In this document: piece by piece, positions 41,601 to 53,272 of the stretch
How the letters are laid out: each line of letters opens with the position of its first letter
Numbering within the stretch: position 1 is the stretch's first letter
From: Symsagittifera roscoffensis
Lineage: Eukaryota; Xenacoelomorpha; Acoela; Convolutidae
Assembly (NCBI RefSeq): GCF_963678635.1
Contig: NC_087071.1
Span: 17,297,613-17,361,612 of the forward strand
DNA: 64,000 bases
Reading direction: 5' to 3'
The notes under the pieces: model-generated
Databases searched by the model: none
Told to the model about the DNA's origin: nothing
Seen by the model: only the letters and a program-made list of their open reading frames with translations
Translations under genes and position numbers: made by a program

Positions 41601-43195
41601 GGAAAATTGGGAATCACCACACTGCCAAAAGTGCCAAAGCTTCTACAGACCTTGCATCCTAAAGAAGGTTATGTTTTGCACTACCATACCCTAAAATTGT
41701 ACCATGAGCTGGGAATGGAAATAACTCACCTCGGAAAAGTTCTTCAGTTCCGCCAAAGTCACTGGATGGCACCCTTTGTCGACCTCAACACCCGCCTACG
41801 AAAAGCCGCGGTAAATAAATTCCAGGAGAAATTCTACAAGCTAATTGTTAATTCAGCTTTCGGTAAGACAATGGAGTCTAAGTTAGGAAGAAAGAAGCTG
41901 GATATTGTAAGGAATGAGAGAGAACTTTTACAAAAAACAGCTCTGAGCACAATGAAAAGCTTTCAAATCATTGACGATCAATTAGCCACAATTAGCTCTT
42001 CAGTAACAAAAATATTGTGGGATAAACCTATGATAGTTGGTGCGACCATCCTAGACCTCGCCAAGCGTTTCATGTTTCAGTTTCATTATCAAAAAATGAA
42101 ACCAAATCTAAACTTGGAACTCCTTTACTCCGACACGGATAGTTTTATTTACGCTATAAAAACTGATGACGTTTACCGAGACTTGGAGAAAATAAAAGCT
42201 GATTTCGACTTTTCAAATTACAATAAGGACCATTTCTTGTTCGAGGATACCAACAAGAAAGTTGTGCTGAAGTTCAAAGACGAGACTGGTGGGAAGCCGA
42301 TCAGAGAATTCATCGCCCTAAAACCGAAACTATATTCGGTCGTCCTTAATGGTAAATAAAATTTAAGCCACCCTTCCACCCCCCATTCCTACCTTTTGCA
42401 GAACAAAATTACCACCACCAACCTACCTACACCCCTTAATTTGTTGCATTAAACTGGGCATTTAGCTGATTTAGGCAACATTATACAATGTTGCCTAAAC
42501 GTTGATTTATCTGACAACATATTCCCTCTTTTTCCTCTTTTTTAATCATAATTTAGAGTCTTCTGCTCTTTTTTGGTAAAATGAATCAAATTTTGTTCGG
42601 TATAAATTGAGTTGCTGAAGTGAAATGAAGCTATCCCCTACGTTGTAGAAAAGAATAATAATTTTGCTTCTGTTTAGAAGGCACTCAAAAATTGAGTGCC
42701 AAAGGAATTAAACGGAGTGCACAGAGAGAACTGGTCCACCAAACCTTCAGGGACACATTATTCACTGGAAAAACAATGAGAGTGTACAACTATAATATAA
42801 TTTCGAAAGGTCACACCAATATGACAGTGAAACAAAACAAACTTGCATTATCACCATTCGACTCAAAACGTTTTCTACTTTTCGACGGAATTTCGACAGT
42901 GCCCTTTGGCCATAAAGCCGCTGAAGAAAATGCTTTTCTAGAAGACATTTACATGGACACCGAGTGGACCAACTCATACAATGAAACTGATAACAGTTCT
43001 CCCGATTTTACACTTCCGGATTGGGGATTTTTACAGCGGCCCTACTCAGAAGCAGAGCTGCAAGAAGAAGAAGAAGCTTCTAGTAGCCGAGTCCGTGAAC
43101 GTCCCCCTATAAAAAACCCATTTATTTTATCTGAAGCTTCAGAAGAACGACCATCTAAAAAACAGCGCAAAGAAAACCAAAACAATAAACATTAA
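38618..43195 (+). CDS. Protein-primed DNA polymerase B with N-terminal zinc fingers, three exons
   Basis: Exons 38618-39657, 39779-42351 and 42678-43195, introns 121 and 326 bp with GTAAGC...TTCAG and GTAAAT...TTTAG sites; phases match, total 1376 residues. Exon 1: C2H2 fingers at residues 13-34 and 46-67, a third degenerate one, and a fourth Cys/His motif (CRKCFHTC) in exon 2. Exonuclease motifs YFDLES and NLSNYDLHF. Between them lies an endonuclease-VII-like zinc insertion (CWIC, DHCHYTNK, HNEC). Polymerase motifs NIDANNLYG, NSAFGKTME, YSDTDSF and KPKLYSV. Exon 3 ends in a polar tail. It would replicate the element from a protein primer at the TIRs. No lesion seen. A retained-intron product would end at 39661 or 42359. 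Confidence 0.93.
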
Positions 43196-43574
43196 AGTCT
43201 GAAACATATATTTTCAGATGATTTTTACTGTTCGTCCTTTTTATACTTCGACTTGTATATGTTTTGGTTTTTACCAATTTACAACTAATAAAATACTCGT
43301 ATTGAGCTCAATCACTGTTTTAACATAAATAGCTTCAGGCAAATAAACTAGTAGACGCAAACCAAGTGTTAATTCAAACAAATGTGTGAAATCCTTAGGC
43401 TTGTTTTCAATAACAAACTTTATAATAGCATGACAAATCTTTGACGAAAAGAAAGAAAGCCAGGAAATGATATCCACATGAAACTAGGACGAAAAAGAAA
43501 AGTTCAGGAATTAGGACGATTAATTTTAATTATCGCGGGAAAAGGGACCGCTTTAAAAGGAATTAGAAGGAATT
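43196..43574. other. Short 3' region of the Polinton
   Basis: 379 bp between the polymerase stop and the right TIR. Only a 68-codon antisense ORF without features. Nothing recognised. Confidence 0.4.
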
Positions 43575-43794
43575 ATTGTATCGCGTCCCGGTTGTTGAGC
43601 TCAGCTTAACAAGATCCTAAGGAGAGGGTCTTTTACTTTAGGGGTGGGAACTTGCGATCATTTACAAAATCCTAGGATAGGGGTCCTCCAAAAAATTAAG
43701 GACCCCTTTCCTAGGATTTTGCTTTACGTGAGGACCCCCCCTTAGGAAGGACCCCCCCCCCCCCTTAGGATCCGGGACACGATACAATACTACT
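43575..43794 (-). repeat. Right terminal inverted repeat
   Basis: 220 bp, inverted match to 25558-25771, ending ...GATACAATACTACT at 43794. It carries a C-run of 13 (G-run in TIR orientation, seven at the left end) and the palindrome AAAATCCTAGGA/TCCTAGGATTTT with inner GGGGTCCT/AGGACCCC. Confidence 0.88.
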
Positions 43795-43852
43795 ACCCTT
43801 CTTTTGTTAATTTTTTGTTCTTTCAATTTCTTTGACCGTTCCTTGTTCTTTG
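43795..43852 (+). repeat. 58-bp flank repeat shared by both sides of the Polinton
   Basis: The 58 bp after the right TIR (ACCCTTCTTTTG ... GTTCTTTG) recur in the same orientation at 24330-24386 and 25311-25368, directly before the left TIR copies. Polinton target duplications are normally 6 bp. Confidence 0.8.
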
Positions 43853-45841
43853 ATCACATTTTTGTTTCCTTGCTGGATCAGTTTTGAATGTATTGATAAT
43901 AGGGCAAAGACGGTTGAAAGTAGATCTTAAACTGATAACTGTAAGCTATTTTGCAAGTCTAAATTGATCCACAATGTAATATGAAAGTAACCAAAAACTA
44001 TAGTAAGAGTCGCGCTTTGATTAAAACGTAACCAACAAAATTCGAATTTTGCAAGACTTATGAATCTCAAATTTGGCTGATTTATCCAAAAAATTTCTGA
44101 GATTGATTCGCTTTATTTTCAAATTTTACCCTTTTGAAAATTCGGCAGCAAACATAATACTAGCATAACTTGATAAACTGACCCACAACACAGAAAAATT
44201 TTGATAGCCAAAACTTTTTGCTCTCATCAATTTAAATTTGTCCGATTACAACACAGAAAAAATATAAAATCTACGAAAAAAGATCATAAAAAAACTTGTT
44301 TTTGGTCAATGCTTTTTATCCTTTATTTTTGATTTGGAATTTTTTTTTTGAAAACACTTACAGCTGTTAATAAAACTGATCGTAAAGTTAAAAATAATAA
44401 TAAAAATAGGTTTTCAGGTACAAAAACAATCTAAAATGTTTCATAACAATTTACATTTCTCGACGCCATCTGATTTTGCAGCACAAGCTGACATCATGCT
44501 AACTATCTTTGAAACATTAGCTATGATCATTAGTCGTCCGTATATATTACTCATCCCAGTCCGATGATTGTTTGGGAAACCTGATTTTGCGTGGAAAACG
44601 AAAAGAAAAAAATATGATTGTTCGGATCAAGGCAAAACCCTGAATGTTCCGACTGCTTTTTACGGTCTATGGAAAATTAAAAAATTAAATATCAGAAAAT
44701 ATAAAGCATTTTTTAAAATAAGAGATTATTTCAGAAAATCAACAACCCACATGCCATATAAAAAACAAAATGATAAATTTTGCTTCTGGGAATAGACCAG
44801 TTATAGCCATTGTGCTTGCTTCCATCAGCTTGGAACGATTTCCAAGACATATTAAATATCCGCTTAAGCGTTAATAGCGCACGTGAATTGTCCCAAAATG
44901 GTCAAATTGGCAATCTTTAAACCCCTTAGCGAAAATCGATCACAGGTGAAACATATCTTTTCAAATTTAAGCTCAGCAACAACACATTTCGAAAGATACA
45001 GAAAACCTCCGTGAAAAATGGCTAGTTAAAAAGTCCAAATGTGTCTGAAGAAAAAAAATCACCCGAGAACAAATATTCCGTTACTTTAGTTACAAAAGTC
45101 CGAGCAAAAAACTAAAACGCGCCTGAATACAAAGTTTTTTTCCATTTTCAATGTTCGGAACAAAAAAAAACTGATTGAAACTGATTTGAAATGTTTGATT
45201 TTTTGACTATTTTCGAGAAAATAAAACGAGCGTGTAGGCTAATAATGCCGATGAAATTTTGTTTTGTCCATGAAAAATCAGTTTTTGAAAATTCATTGTT
45301 CTAAGAGCTTTTTTGGAAAAAAAATTCTTTTTTCATAAGAAATTTCAACAAACTTTTCTCCGTATACTAAGGAATAAGCTTAGAATTAGAAGTATTAAGG
45401 ATGCTTAAAATTAGGATTTTTTTAAAAACCTTGACTCCGTTGTTCTCTGTATTTTTTGATGGAAACTGTTCTATAATACACCTGATCAACCATTACTACC
45501 GAAAATGTCTATATTCAGGATTTCGTTCATATCATCAAATCAGAACACAAAATAAAAACGACTTTAAATTGAAGAAAAATGACAGAAATTAACCCTTTTT
45601 TCTTAGTTTCCATATTATTTTGGTCCGAAGTTCTGTGCAACTTGCAGAGTAATTGTCCTTCTTTATTTTTTATCGTAATTGGGGTTGTAAATTTTTTTAG
45701 TTACAAAACTTAATTTATTGTAAAATTTAATTTTCGAAAGTTCCAAAATTTTAATTGAGCTTATTTTTTGAAAGAAAAGAAATTTTTTTTGCCGGATTCG
45801 AATCAACTATATTAGAACACTATGACCAAGTGTTTACTTAC
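43853..45841. other. Right flank, no gene seen
   Basis: AT-rich. Contains a diverged copy of the right end of the repeat at 1035-1680 (about 45012-45106). Later exons of the serine protease gene would be expected on the minus strand here, but I find no Asp or GDSGG-type Ser exon. Confidence 0.5.
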
Positions 45842-46124
45842 TGTTAAAATCCGTAAGACAGTGAGCTGCTGTTAATACCCACTGTGCCGCTATGATGGAT
45901 CCGCCACAGTAAACATCTTCATGCTCAAGCGAAATATTAACAAAAAATGGTCTCGGGATTGTAGCATTTAGACCATTTACAAGAAAGGAATTAAATTTAC
46001 TAGAATATCTTTGACTTTCTCCTCGCTTGTCTACACTAGCCGATAAATAACTTATATTTGAAAGACCTAAAACTATCATTAATTGTGAAAAGAGAAAATA
46101 TTTTGGAGACATTATTTCTTTCAA
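45842..46124 (-). CDS. Trypsin-like serine protease, 5' exon (host gene fragment)
   Basis: An exon on the minus strand starting with ATG at 46124 (or the second Met at 46112). A hydrophobic signal peptide (YFLFSQLMIVLGLSNI) is followed by a short propeptide, the mature start FLVNGLNATIPRPFF, and CGGSIIAAQWVLTAAHC, which holds the catalytic His57 of the S1 (chymotrypsin) family. A good splice donor (A|GTAAGTAAA) follows at 45841. The Asp and Ser exons are not visible in the next 2 kb, so this is either the first coding exon of a gene with long introns or a fragment. Secreted. Confidence 0.75.
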
Positions 46125-46620
46125 ATCGTTTCGGATGAAAACAACAAATATTCAGAATAAATAAAGAGTGTTTCATTTGGGAGTAAGTTTACTTTCATTT
46201 TTTATCCAAACATTGACAATATTTTGATTTTCATTATGACCTCAATACATTAATTGACCATGAAACAGAAAGTGAGAAACAATTAGCTGAGTAAAGTTTA
46301 GCTCTCTTCGAAAATGATACGAATTTGATACAAAAGCGAAAAACATTGTTGAAAATTCAGAGAGTTGTTTTGGTGCAGTTTGCTTTTTTTTTGCAAAATT
46401 TGAACCCCAATTTTGCCCTAAAAAAGACGTTTTTGCACACTTGTTCTTCAATTGTGCAAAATTTCTTCTTCAGTTTTTGAGCTTTATAAAGGGAAACTGA
46501 TGTAGGTGAAATGTCTAAACATCCGCGAATTACTTTTAAACCAAATTTTGCAAAATGTTTGTGGTAAGTTGGATATAATATGGTTATCAGGCACCTAAGT
46601 GTACACTAAAACTTACTTAT
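46125..46620. other. No gene seen
   Basis: Region upstream of the protease exon up to the solo LTR; would contain its promoter. No element identified. Confidence 0.4.
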
Positions 46621-47010
46621 TGAGTTCATGTCCGGGGTGACTTTCTCATAGAGTAATTTCGGATAAGGTGCGCCCTCTTTTCGTCACGCTATCTTATTTA
46701 TCGGCCGGATAGGTTCGTGCAACTTCTTAGTCTAATACCAATCATAATCTTACTCTTAAATCTCCTAGTCTCAGTAGATCTAGCGTATACTGGTATTTGC
46801 GAGGTTTAGAATAAAAAACTGTTCTGAGGAAGAGCAACTGTTTGCTAAGTTGAATTTATTCTTCTCTGGCTGAAACTATAAATAGTTTCAGCCTTACAAC
46901 TTCTCGTAAGTTTTATTCATGGATCATGATTGGTTAGTTCTAAGTAATTTACAGTGATAGTAATAGAAAATATAATAGGATATAATAAAACTTGTTTTGA
47001 ACTGGTTCCA
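46621..47010 (-). repeat. Diverged solo LTR of a related element
   Basis: About 390 bp similar along most of its length to the RC of the LTRs at 3975 and 22444: CATAGAGTAATTTCGGATA, TCGTGCAACTTCTTAGTCTA and GGATCATGATTGGTTA are shared, and the ends are TGGAACC.../...TGAGTT. No internal sequence flanks it and no target duplication is visible. Its hairpin (46868-46893) has changed bases on both strands but still pairs. Confidence 0.75.
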
Positions 47011-48293
47011 ACATGTTCAGACATTTCAAAAGCTTGTCAGTTTTCGTTGGGTTGCATAACGGGCTCAGCTTAGCCTGATCTAATCGGAAAATGACTCGCA
47101 ATATTTTTTTGCAATTTTTGCTTCATTACAACGGGCACAATTTCGGCATGATTTTTCATGATCATTTTCCAAAATAATTTATCTTTGGAAAAAAGACAGT
47201 GAATCTGGAAGCACTTTGACATTTCAAACATTTGCCTAGATTGAACAACAAAGCGTTTGAGTTGTAAGAAATTATATGTGATTGATTTATCCAATTGCAT
47301 TGCTGTACTGTACTATCTATGTTTGTTGGATGTAATATTCTGGGTGGTTACAAGAAAAAATTTGCGATGAAGACTATGCAAAAAAAAGGTTTTGTAACTT
47401 TCGCATGTATCATTGCTTTCTTTCATAAAATTTAATCAAAAAGGTGTCAAATTAGTAATTAAAAACTTTGGAATCTTAAAGTGCTTAAGCCAAGATTTGA
47501 ACCAAGGTGTGTTTGGCTTTTTAAGCAAGTTGTACATTAAATTTGTACAAACATTGTCAAGATGCTTTTACCCATGCATCTAAGGCAAAAATTAAATAGA
47601 TACTAAATTTTAATTATAACCATCATCAAACTTATCGACTACGTATTACCAAAACCGTATTTCCATAAAAATTTATACATACAGTTTTGTGCTGATATAA
47701 AATCTGAACCTTGTCAAGCAAAACAAAAATCATTTATTGTTTGAAAGATAGCACAATTCTTATCAAAAAGGATCTGTAATGTTCGAATTTTTTACAATAA
47801 AATTTTATTTTATTTTAAAAGAAATAAAAAATTAGCTTCCAAAAAATTGGTAAGTGCAAAAAAAGGACTCAAAAAACATTAAAACTTTGTTCTTCAATAA
47901 ATTAATGAAAAAAACTAATCACTTCTGCATTAAAATTTTTAAAATTTGATGGCGATTGAAAGTTTGTTAGCAGTAAAAATTTGTTCTGTTGTTCGATATT
48001 CATGTGAGGAAATTCGAAAACAAAACTGAAACCATCGCCAAAAATGACGTCAGATACACAAGAGCAGTCGCCAAAAAGTCAAGATTTTTCCATGGTTTGA
48101 TTAATCTGGTTTCACTATGTGCGGCTCCGATACGTTTTGTTCTTGCAATTGTCTTGGTTCACCCGGTTTTTGTTTATTTAGCTGTCAGTTTCTTATATAA
48201 AATTACAAAAATGCAAATTTAAGCCTGAAGTCTGTTGCTTTTTTTCTCAGTGAATAAATAAGTCTGGTTTTCATACAACAATGTACCCGTAAC
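47011..48293. other. No gene seen
   Basis: AT-rich flank with short ORFs only. Confidence 0.5.
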
Positions 48294-49175
48294 GAAGTTT
48301 TATGGATAAAAGTCGATTATAATGGATTTTGTAGACTAAAATGTTGTCTATATAACCCATTATCATGGCAAATTTAGACAACATAATTGATTTCTAAACC
48401 ATTTTATTAGATTATCTTCGAAAAATAAACACCCATTAAAATCCATCATAATCGGTTATAATCCATTTTTGTTTTCTTTATAATGGATTTTTTTTGTACA
48501 TGACACCCTTGAAAAATGATTAAATTTGGTAAACAATGACTTTGTTTTTGCAAATTTCTGCAAAATTCGAACGAATACGTTCATACAGGGGCGGCCAAAA
48601 TTTAGTAATTTTGAAGAGGCCAATATCTAGAAATTTAAAAAAAAAAAAACGCCCCCCGTCCAAAACGTCCCCCCTTATGTCCCCCCTAAGCCCCCTACAT
48701 CCCCTCGTTCCCCACATTTGAACCAGGACCATCCGCTCCCCACGCGTTTACCACACCCCCACTAAACACTAAACACGCCCACCGGGACAGGTAACTCGAA
48801 TAAAAGTCAATTGAAATAATAACAAAAATGCGTGATTTTTTTATAAACTTTCATTAACACGATTGAAATTAGTGAAAAATTGAAATTTAGCGAGAGAATA
48901 AAATAACTAACTTAAGTTTAACATTATTATGAAAAACTGAAACAGCACACCGAAAGATTTGTAGCACACCGATTGATTATTATGATTATTTTTTTTGAAA
49001 ATGAGCTGAAAAATTTTTTTATTATAATTGATTACGAACAATTACAATGGGATTTAATTGCTTTAAAAATAGTATCATTATAATTCATTTTTAATCAATT
49101 AAAGCCAATTTTTGTGTATTTTGCAGAGACTGACAATGAAAATCCAATATAATCTATTATTATCCATGAACCTTC
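48294..49175. repeat. MITE-like element with ~35-bp terminal inverted repeats
   Basis: Left end GAAGTTTTATGGATAA... and ...GATTATAATGGATTTT (48294-48330) match, inverted, AAAATCCAATATAATC ... TTATCCATGAACCTTC (49139-49175). The interior has more copies of the ATAATGGATTTT motif (about 48430-48490) and a C-rich patch at 48645-48740. Non-coding. No clear target duplication. Confidence 0.45.
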
Positions 49176-50247
49176 AGTGCAGGTAAGTCACCTATATATA
49201 CGAGATGACAATATTCCACCTTCTTGCTTACCTTCTTTGCGCCAAAAATCCAAAATAATCATTTTTTTGTCAGTTTTTGTACTGTTTTTAACTGTGAGGT
49301 AAATCCTAAATCATTTTTTATGATTTTATTTGTTTCTCATAATACATATGTTTTTTATAAATATTCTTCCAATTTTTCTTCTGCGCAAAATTGGGTCAAA
49401 ACGTTTGGTATTCAGGATATTTTGAATATTGACTTGTGTTGACCGAAAAACCTTCCTGCCTTAGCCAAGCCCCACAGCAGCTACTGAACATTGGTTCCGG
49501 CTGATATAAACTTAACTGACGGAATAATTCTTACGTTTACTTTTGAACGGCTTGGTTTTTATTTCATTTCAATTTTTCACGTCTCGAGCTCATACAAAAC
49601 TATCGGTGATCATTTTTTGAACTATTGACAGGGTTTGCAAATTGCAAAGTTGGCTAGTTTGAAATAATTAATTTTTGAGATGTTTTGTACTAAATTTTAA
49701 GCGGTTATTTAACCGTTTCAAAACTGATCAAACTTATTTGAGACAGGATATCTGGTTTTCTTTTGCGCTTTTATACCTTAGAAGCTAAGAAAATTTCTTT
49801 GCATTTGACATAACGTGACGAGGGATTTTTTAAAAAATACCAGAAAAAAAACTAAAAATGCCATATATTTTTTAATTGAAGTTTTGAAAAGTTGTTTCAA
49901 AGACGTTCAAGGGCAGCCGGAAATTCCAGGGTTATGTTCTGATGCTTTGGCCCTGATTCTCCGCACAGTTTTAGTCGTAAAACTTTTATCACCTTTATTT
50001 ATCTTTTTCTAGATCTTTTTGTCGCTGTTGACACAAAATTGATAAAATCTCAATGAGTATACTTTCAATCAAGCATTGCGAGAGTCGTTTTGTAAAAGCA
50101 ATCAAATGGAATCTTGAATGATAATTCTGGGAGAGCTACCAATCTGAGGTGTTTTGAGAGAAGTGTAAAAATAACTCTAAATTTATTTCAAAAAAATCAA
50201 TTGATGGAGGTTTAAAGGGCGTTTGGAACATTAGGGCTCCTACCTTC
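49176..50247. other. No gene seen
   Basis: AT-rich flank up to the LTR of copy 2; only short ORFs. Confidence 0.5.
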
Positions 50248-50657
50248 TGAGTTAGGACCGAGTTGGTTAACTCATAGAGTAATTTCGGATAGGGTACACC
50301 GTCTGCTCGTCACGCTATCTTATTTTCGGCCGGATAGATTCGTGCAACTTCTTAGTCTAATACCGATCCTAATCTTACTCTTATACTATCTAGTCTCAGG
50401 TTGTTTAACTAGTCTCTGCTAGGCTCAATAGATCTAGGGTATACTGGTTTATTGCGGCTGCTGAAGTGCTCGGGAGAGTCCAACTAATTTCTAAGTTAAA
50501 TTCAAATCTCTCTGGTGCTGAAATTACAAGTAACTTCAGCACTTACAAATAAGTGGGTTGTTAGTTAGATGGATCATGATTGGTTAATATTAAATACTTT
50601 ACATTGGTAAAATATCTAATTTATCCAATCATAAAATGTAGTTTAGATCAGGTTCCA
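50248..50657 (-). repeat. 3' LTR, copy 2
   Basis: 410 bp, RC of the copy 1 LTR with scattered substitutions (for example at the CA end). The hairpin at 50515-50542 has one change that is a G-U wobble in the sense RNA. Confidence 0.9.
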
Positions 50658-52225
50658 CCCATCCGGGTTTTACAGAGTTTTTTAGAATAGTTCTTCTGCA
50701 ATTCGAAGGATGGATGATGGACGTTGGTGTTTGGCGAACATCATATTTCTTCTGTTTCCTCTTTGTTAAAGAAGTTCCAGGAAGCTGGAGTTAGAGACAT
50801 AAGACGTTGTGTCTTCTAGTGACAACGACTAAGTCTTTGCAACAAACTCAAATCTGATTTCAGAATGGTTTGCTATGTCAGGTTTTTCTGTTCTGCGTGG
50901 AGATTGTGCGTGGAGGGGATGCCTGGTTACTCGGATCTGTACGTATACTTGAACATCGAGGTGGTCATTGGTCTAGTTCAATGAAGTCCTTTTCTGCGAA
51001 GTCAAGTCGTACTCTAAATCCTTTGAGTTGTGATTGTGAGTGGCATATCGATTGTGGTTGGTCATTCCCTCTCGAGTGTAGTGGGGTCGTTTTGTCTTTG
51101 GATGTTCGTCCTTGGTGTTGTATTCTGATCTATGTATTGCATAATGTAATTTACATTTTATAAAACATTTATTAGTTTAATATTTTTTAATTATGATTTT
51201 AGTTAGTTGTTTTCACAAAAGCTTTTTGTTTTAGTTCGGTTATTTTGAAGAGTTACTCACACTTGAGTAGCTCTTATTAAAAATAGAGGTGTGGTCACAA
51301 AGCGTGGATGTAGCACGGTGGGTTAGGCCGGCTATAGAGCATGCTCAGGACGTCCTTCCTGGTGGGTTAGGCCAGGAGTGGGAGTATGATTTCATGCGGT
51401 TTTTGTGAGGGGTCCTGTTATGTGACAACGTTTTATGTTGGGTTTGTTGTGGTTTTTCTTATGTCTTGTTGGTTATGTCCTTTTTCCAAAAAGCAAATTG
51501 TTCGTGGTATGGGTTTGTCTTTCGACTTTTTTGTGTTTTATTATTTCTTTCTTAGACTTTATAATAGTCTTCAAAAGAATAAATTATCCAGTTTTAAACT
51601 GGGTTAATCCGGTTTGGGTACCGTTGGTTTCCTTTTCTTAGTCATGCTGTTATTCTATGATTTGTGGTATTTAGTAAGCTGCGTTGGTTAGTTTTGTTTA
51701 GTATATGATTCCTTTCCAACCGGGTTAAAGGAAAGTTTGAAACATGTTGTTATATGTTAGAGTTGTTGAGTGTGAAAACTTGAAACTGAAATTCATTATT
51801 TTAAACAATTCTTCGTGGGCGAGCTGTGCGAGTGTGGATAGAATTTCTGTGCGAATAAATGAGAATATCAAAAGGTTAGTACTGCATTTGCATTTTATTA
51901 ATTTACTGCATAGAATTTGGAAATTTACTGCTAGTTATGGGGGAATTTTAAGTTACAAATTTTCATCATAATTAGATTTACTGCTTGTGGGGAAAATTTT
52001 AGAAATGAATTTACTGCATTGGTATTACATTTATAAATTTATAAGTGTAAGAGATTAATAGAATTGTTGAAGTCTGTTTGATGAAATTTGCGATCTTTAT
52101 TTGTTTTTTGTGGTTTTTGTAGGTGATCGTCGGATGAAGGCTAAAAATCTAAGGAAAACATGGATAAAGTATGGTGAGTTTTTTAATATTTCAATTAGTT
52201 AGTTATATTCATTTAATTCATACTT
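50658..52225 (-). other. 3' non-coding region, copy 2
   Basis: Matches 20856-22443. Includes the splice donor (GT at 52227-52226) and acceptors (near 52149 and 52141) of the small 3' intron, two GGCCTAACCCACC repeats in RC, and the antisense ORF fragment 50870-51163. No supported gene. Confidence 0.5.
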
Positions 52226-52230
52226 ACCTG

Positions 52231-53109
52231 TTAGTCGTCGGGGAAAAAACCGTGGGGGAAGATGTCGTGAATTAGTTCTGAAGTTGTTAGTAGTTTAGCT
52301 AAGATGCGGATGATATTTTTAGTTTGAAGCAGTGGCCAAAGCAATTGAAGTGCCTTAATAGTGGTTAGTTCTTCAGTGCCAACTGCAAACTCATAAGGTG
52401 TGTTTTGGATTAGATTATATAATTTGTGATTGAATTTAGTGTTTTGGATGAATTCTAAAATTGGGATTTCTATGGGTTGTACAAACTCGTGCGGGATAAG
52501 GAAGGGTCGGGATTCTTCGGCGTTGAAGGTCTTGGTGATGGGACAGAAGATGTACATTTGGGTTATGGGGTCATAATTACGAAGAATACCATGGAGGTTA
52601 GTGTCTTTAATACAATATGTGAAATTTAGGAAAAATGGTGAAGTGTATTTGGAATTAATGAATTGAAAACGATGGTGTGGTTGTCTAGAGGGTGTGTGTA
52701 GGTCAAAGTGATTTTGGATGAAGCGATAATAACTATATGTGTGGGTTTGTTTATTGCGCAACATAATATCGTGTGAGCAGTGTAAATCTCTTTCGTGTGG
52801 TGCAAGGAAATGAAAGGTTAGTGAAAATATTTGGAAGCGTTCTTTGAAACTTTCGTATGCTTGTGTGTCTATTAGTGCTTCTGAAATAATGTGATCAAAC
52901 TTTCGGTCGAAGATGTTTAGTGTAAATATATATGGTGTCTTGATGAAAAATTTCTCAGTAATTTGTGGATTAGCGAAGCGATCGTCGTCTAAGAATTGAT
53001 CTTGGTTAGCTCTGATGATGTTGGTGAAGACTGATTCTGTGACTGTTGGGTAGCAATTTTTGATGGATTTTTGAATTGTTACTTTAGTGGGAAGGTTTAT
53101 GTTTATTAT
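52231..53109 (-). pseudogene. Fusion ORF made by the env deletion
   Basis: One open frame from 53109 to the TAA at 52231. The first ~25 codons come from the start of the S/T/P ORF, with ATA where copy 1 has its ATG. The rest is the C-terminal ~265 codons of the last ORF. The junction near 53012-53030 kept the frame. The first ATG is at 52764 (177 codons), so the C-terminal domain could be made alone. The domain is well conserved with copy 1 (ESRPFLIPHEFVQPIE). Confidence 0.6.
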
Positions 53110-53272
53110 AGTATTCTTCCAAAAAAAGAATTAGAAGGATTGTTGCTAGGGCAAATGTGAAGATTGCTTTCTTTATACATTTACATATTGTCAAAATGAG
53201 GGATGATAAAAATGTTATGAAAATTACAAACAATAAAAAAATATCGGTTCTACTGAAAATTGTTCGTATCAT
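53084..53272 (-). CDS. Small hydrophobic ORF 2, copy 2
   Basis: 62 residues, intact, same length and two-membrane-segment layout as 15123-15311, with five or so substitutions that keep hydrophobicity. Starts in the ATGA overlap with the upstream ORF. Confidence 0.55.
   Translation of the reverse strand: MIRTIFSRTDIFLLFVIFITFLSSLILTICKCIKKAIFTFALATILLILFLEEYYNKHKPSH

Larger units (their letters stand above)
25558..43794 (+). mobile_element. Polinton/Maverick element (18.2 kb)
   Basis: Terminal inverted repeats start AGTAGTATTG, with the AG...CT ends typical of Polintons. The hallmark set is present: protein-primed DNA polymerase B, retroviral-type integrase, FtsK/HerA-type packaging ATPase, adenain-like protease, major capsid and penton-like proteins. 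The capsid and integrase resemble the C. elegans transposon-derived proteins F54H12.2 and F54H12.3. Core genes run on the plus strand, tightly packed. Lesions hit the first gene, the pre-integrase ORF, the integrase and the capsid gene, while ATPase, penton, protease and polymerase look intact, so the copy is recently inactivated. A 3.67-kb inverted-repeat segment with minus-strand genes sits between protease and polymerase. Confidence 0.93.

Noticed and set aside
47989..48222. 77-codon ORF with a hydrophobic C-terminus
   Set aside because: Isolated, no conservation evidence, no family.
48586..48603. CAGGGGCGGCC as a hAT-type transposon end
   Set aside because: No matching inverted end or 8-bp target duplication found nearby.
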